A DNA stretch of 8,753 bases from positions 1 through 8,753 of the forward strand of contig CAMPJY010000113.1 in the NCBI GenBank assembly GCA_946887025.1, given 5' to 3'. Position numbers and translations under genes: made by a program. The notes beneath the pieces are model-generated. The model worked only from the letters and a program-made list of their open reading frames with translations, searched no databases and had not been told where the DNA came from. This DNA comes from an uncultured Salinimicrobium sp. Lineage in GTDB: Bacteria; Bacteroidota; Bacteroidia; Flavobacteriales; Flavobacteriaceae. This document shows positions 6,758 through 8,753 of the stretch, in pieces. How positions within the stretch are numbered: the stretch's first letter is position 1; each line of letters opens with the position of its first letter.

Positions 6758-7921
6758 TTATTTCTTTTGTGCTGTCTCAATAGCCTCAAAAGCTTTCCAG
6801 CACTGATACATGGCCCTTGGCACATGGAAACAGCCTTTCCATTTCCCTCCTTTAAGGCTCAGGAAGGGTTCCCCCTGGCGGTTCAGGTATCCAAACCATT
6901 CCCCATTCTGAGGATCTGCAAAATGGCTCCAGGAATAATCGTGAACCTTCTGATACCAGGCCCAGATTTTGGGGTTCCCTGTATGCTGATAAGCCTTGGA
7001 GAGCGCTACCAGGGTTTCCAGGTGCACCCACCAAAGTTTCTGGTCCCATTCCAATTGCTGAGGAGGATGCCCTTTTAAATCCATAAAGTAAAAAATCCCT
7101 CCATGCTCTTTGTCCCAGCTGTATTCGAGTATATTCAGCACCACCTCGGTGGCACGCTGGATGAGATCCTGATCATTATTCCTGATCCCGATATCCATCA
7201 TGAACCACATGGCTTCGATCCCGTGGCCCGGATTAAGAAGCCGGCCCTCAAAACTATCCACAAATTTTCCATCAGGACTAAGGTTTTCAAGAATCAATCC
7301 CTGTTCTTTCTGCAGAAACACCTCCATCACCTCGTGTACACTCTGATCAAGAGTCTCCCTGACCACCTCTTCTGAAAGCACATCTTCCAGTTCCAGTACC
7401 AGATTGGAAAGTATCATAGGCAAAGAGAAACCCTTTATTGGTCTGTTGCCCGTACTCTTCTCGTACCTGCCCTTCGGATGATCCTTCTTTTTAAGAATAT
7501 TGGCATAGGTGCGTTGCGCAAGCTCCCTCACCTCTTCATCTCCCGAAGCTTTGGCATACTGTCCAAAGGCCATGGCAGCAAAACAATCAGAAAATATATT
7601 GTAGGGCTGGATCAGCGGTTTCCCTTCCCTGGTGGTGGAAAAATAAAAGTTCCCCTCCGCATCCATTGCATGCTTCCTGAGGAAATCTATTCCCGAGCGG
7701 GAGGTCTCCAGCCACTGCTCATTCCGGTCAACTTTGTTATAAAGGAAAGAGAACATCCAGGCCTGACGTCCCTGAAGCCAGATAAATTTATCGGTGTCGA
7801 AAACCTTCCCTTGTCTGTCGAGGCAGGTAAAATAACCTCCATGCGCCCGGTCCAAGGAATTCTTCTCCCAAAAAGGGAGGATATCCCTAAGAAGCGCATC
7901 CTTATATATATGTGAATTCAT
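6758..7921 (-). CDS. AGE/RnBP-family N-acylglucosamine 2-epimerase
   Basis: The product is a 387-residue soluble (alpha/alpha)6-barrel enzyme, the usual size for N-acetylglucosamine 2-epimerase. It has no signal peptide, so it is cytoplasmic. Catalytic-site residues are visible as Arg52 (LQGRQAW), His233 (NPGHGIEA), Glu302 (WWVHLETL) and His366 (CFHVPRAM). Their spacing matches R57/H239/E308/H372 of the Anabaena enzyme with a constant offset of 5-6. Such enzymes interconvert ManNAc and GlcNAc; in Bacteroidota this type replaces the NanE of enterobacteria in sialic acid breakdown. Other members of the superfamily act on mannose, cellobiose or sulfoquinovose, so specificity is inferred mainly from the adjacent mutarotase-transporter. 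ATG at 7921-7919 is preceded by an A/T-rich leader of about 14 bases from the predicted transcription start. It is first in a likely operon with the symporter. Confidence 0.93.
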   Translation of the reverse strand: MNSHIYKDALLRDILPFWEKNSLDRAHGGYFTCLDRQGKVFDTDKFIWLQGRQAWMFSFLYNKVDRNEQWLETSRSGIDFLRKHAMDAEGNFYFSTTREGKPLIQPYNIFSDCFAAMAFGQYAKASGDEEVRELAQRTYANILKKKDHPKGRYEKSTGNRPIKGFSLPMILSNLVLELEDVLSEEVVRETLDQSVHEVMEVFLQKEQGLILENLSPDGKFVDSFEGRLLNPGHGIEAMWFMMDIGIRNNDQDLIQRATEVVLNILEYSWDKEHGGIFYFMDLKGHPPQQLEWDQKLWWVHLETLVALSKAYQHTGNPKIWAWYQKVHDYSWSHFADPQNGEWFGYLNRQGEPFLSLKGGKWKGCFHVPRAMYQCWKAFEAIETAQKK

Positions 7922-7924
7922 ATT

Positions 7925-7939
7925 TTATGTATGACATAA
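7925..7939. promoter_or_regulatory. Candidate operator for the divergent GntR regulator
   Basis: TTATGT-ATG-ACATAA is a perfect 6-base palindrome around a 3-base centre, with the GT-N3-AC core typical of FadR-subfamily operators. It covers the predicted transcription start of the epimerase, so binding there would block transcription. The assignment rests on pattern and position. Confidence 0.5.
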
Positions 7940-7941
7940 GA

Positions 7942-7972
7942 CAAATATAAAGTTTTCTTATATTTGACCAAA
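7942..7972 (-). promoter_or_regulatory. Consensus Bacteroidota promoter of the epimerase-symporter operon
   Basis: On the minus strand, TTTG at 7972-7969 is followed after 19 bases by TATATTTG at 7949-7942, an exact match to the TTTG-N19-TAnnTTTG pattern of the primary sigma factor in this phylum. The transcription start is expected near 7935, inside the candidate operator. Confidence 0.75.
7959..7966 (+). promoter_or_regulatory. Possible -7 element for the regulator gene
   Basis: TATATTTG on the plus strand matches the -7 consensus exactly, and would give a leader of roughly 57 bases to the ATG at 8030. No TTTG is present 19-21 bases upstream, so it may be weak or need an activator. It is the mirror image of the epimerase -7 element: bases 7942-7950 and 7958-7966 form a perfect 9-base inverted repeat. 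Confidence 0.4.
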
Positions 7973-7978
7973 ACAATA

Positions 7979-7995
7979 AGTTAAGATAATTAACT
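7979..7995. repeat. Short inverted repeat in the regulator leader
   Basis: AGTTAA at 7979-7984 and TTAACT at 7990-7995 form a perfect 6-base inverted repeat with a 5-base spacer. It lies just downstream of the start predicted for the plus-strand promoter, where it could be a second operator. The sequence is AT-rich, so chance is possible. Confidence 0.25.
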
Positions 7996-8029
7996 ATACT
8001 TGTTATCTATTTTTAGAAATCCATATACA

Positions 8030-8752
8030 ATGAAAGGAATTAAACCCGTAGACACTCTCTCCCTTGTAGACAAAGTAGAAATAAGTTTGTTGGAATACTT
8101 TAAGGAAAGGGGGTTAAAAGCAGGGGATCCGATTCCCAAGGAGCTCGAATTCGCAGAATCCATGGGCGTCAGCCGGACCGTCATTCGGGAAGCCCTTCTG
8201 CGTCTGCGCACGCTGGGGCTTGTGGAATCAAAAAAACATCGGGGCATGGTTCTAACGGAACCGGACATCATCAATAGTTTTGAAAGGATAATGGACCCAA
8301 GCCTCCTTGGCATGGGAATATTAAAAAACCTTTTTGAATTACGGCTCATCCTCGAAATGGGGATGGCAGATTTCATTTTTGAGAGAAAGACCGAAGCCGA
8401 TCTTGTGGAACTGGAAGAAATCGTTTCAGCAGAGGAGGAAAGCGAAGCCGATAAATCTCATTTCAGCCTCGAAAAAGAAATTGCCTTCCACGGGAAACTA
8501 TACCAGATGTCCAACAACAAGACCTTGCAGCGCTTCCAACACCTTTTATTGCCTTCCTTCGAATATGTACATCTCAAGAACAAACCGGAAGATTTTGATT
8601 ACCGATATGCCAATGGATTCGTTACCCATAGAATGCTGATGGACAACATAAGGGTAGGTACTCCAGAAACTTTCAGAAACGCCATGAGGCGGCACCTGGA
8701 GCCTCATTTCGAGGGGATATTTTCTCAACACAAAAACAACACCCCTAAATAG
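8030..8752 (+). CDS. GntR-family transcriptional regulator, FadR subfamily (FCD domain)
   Basis: The product is a 240-residue DNA-binding regulator. Residues about 10-75 form the GntR winged helix-turn-helix, with the typical PIPKELEFAESMGVSRTVIREALLRL run (34-59) and the wing GLVESKKHRG. Residues about 90-230 form an all-helical FCD ligand-binding domain. Its metal site appears as Glu150, His154 (EIAFHGKLY), His200 (THRML) and His222 (MRRHLEPH). Most relatives have Asp at the first position, so Glu150 is a mild departure. I chose ATG at 8030 over an in-frame TTG at 8000, because the extra ten residues do not belong to the domain and the leader is A-rich. Transcribed away from the epimerase, it most likely represses or activates the divergent operon in response to a pathway sugar or sugar acid. 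The stop is one base from the window edge, so any downstream operon partner, such as the expected lyase, is not visible. Confidence 0.93.
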   Translation: MKGIKPVDTLSLVDKVEISLLEYFKERGLKAGDPIPKELEFAESMGVSRTVIREALLRLRTLGLVESKKHRGMVLTEPDIINSFERIMDPSLLGMGILKNLFELRLILEMGMADFIFERKTEADLVELEEIVSAEEESEADKSHFSLEKEIAFHGKLYQMSNNKTLQRFQHLLLPSFEYVHLKNKPEDFDYRYANGFVTHRMLMDNIRVGTPETFRNAMRRHLEPHFEGIFSQHKNNTPK

Positions 8753-8753
8753 G

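Overview
The window looks like a chromosomal sugar-utilisation locus of a Bacteroidota bacterium, most likely a marine Flavobacteriaceae-type organism. The evidence is threefold. None of the five main genes has a Shine-Dalgarno sequence; their starts sit behind A/T-rich leaders. Two intergenic regions carry matches to the Bacteroidota promoter pattern (TTTG, 19-20 bases, TAnnTTTG). The key gene is a cyclically permuted sialic-acid-mutarotase-like propeller fused to a sodium symporter, an arrangement I associate with this phylum. No lineage marker gene is present, so the family-level call is inference.

Layout from left to right. Bases 1-1562 (minus) hold the N-terminal 520 codons of an exported GH172/DUF2961 glycoside hydrolase that runs off the left edge; its coding sequence is open across the whole stretch. 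Bases 1619-3217 (minus) encode an exported FGly-type S1 sulfatase, 56 bases upstream of the hydrolase and almost certainly in the same transcript. Bases 3218-3939 are the only long gap; it holds the sulfatase promoter, several inverted repeats and two doubtful mini-ORFs on the plus strand. Bases 3940-6627 (minus) encode the mutarotase-symporter fusion, and 6758-7921 (minus) an AGE/RnBP-type 2-epimerase. Bases 8030-8752 (plus) encode a FadR-type GntR regulator, divergent from the epimerase. The 108-base divergent region has a consensus promoter for the epimerase and several palindromes that are good operator candidates.

How the parts may work together (inference from family knowledge). The sulfatase and GH172 enzyme would trim a sulfated glycan outside the cytoplasm. 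The periplasmic propeller would speed anomer interconversion of a released sugar, by analogy with NanM and sialic acid, and the fused SSS domain would import it with sodium. The cytoplasmic epimerase would interconvert ManNAc and GlcNAc or a related pair. The GntR protein would sense a pathway intermediate and control the divergent promoters. The lyase expected for sialic acid catabolism is not in the window; the plus-strand region just beyond the regulator is the natural place to look. No rRNA, tRNA, CRISPR array, insertion sequence or SusC/SusD gene was found.
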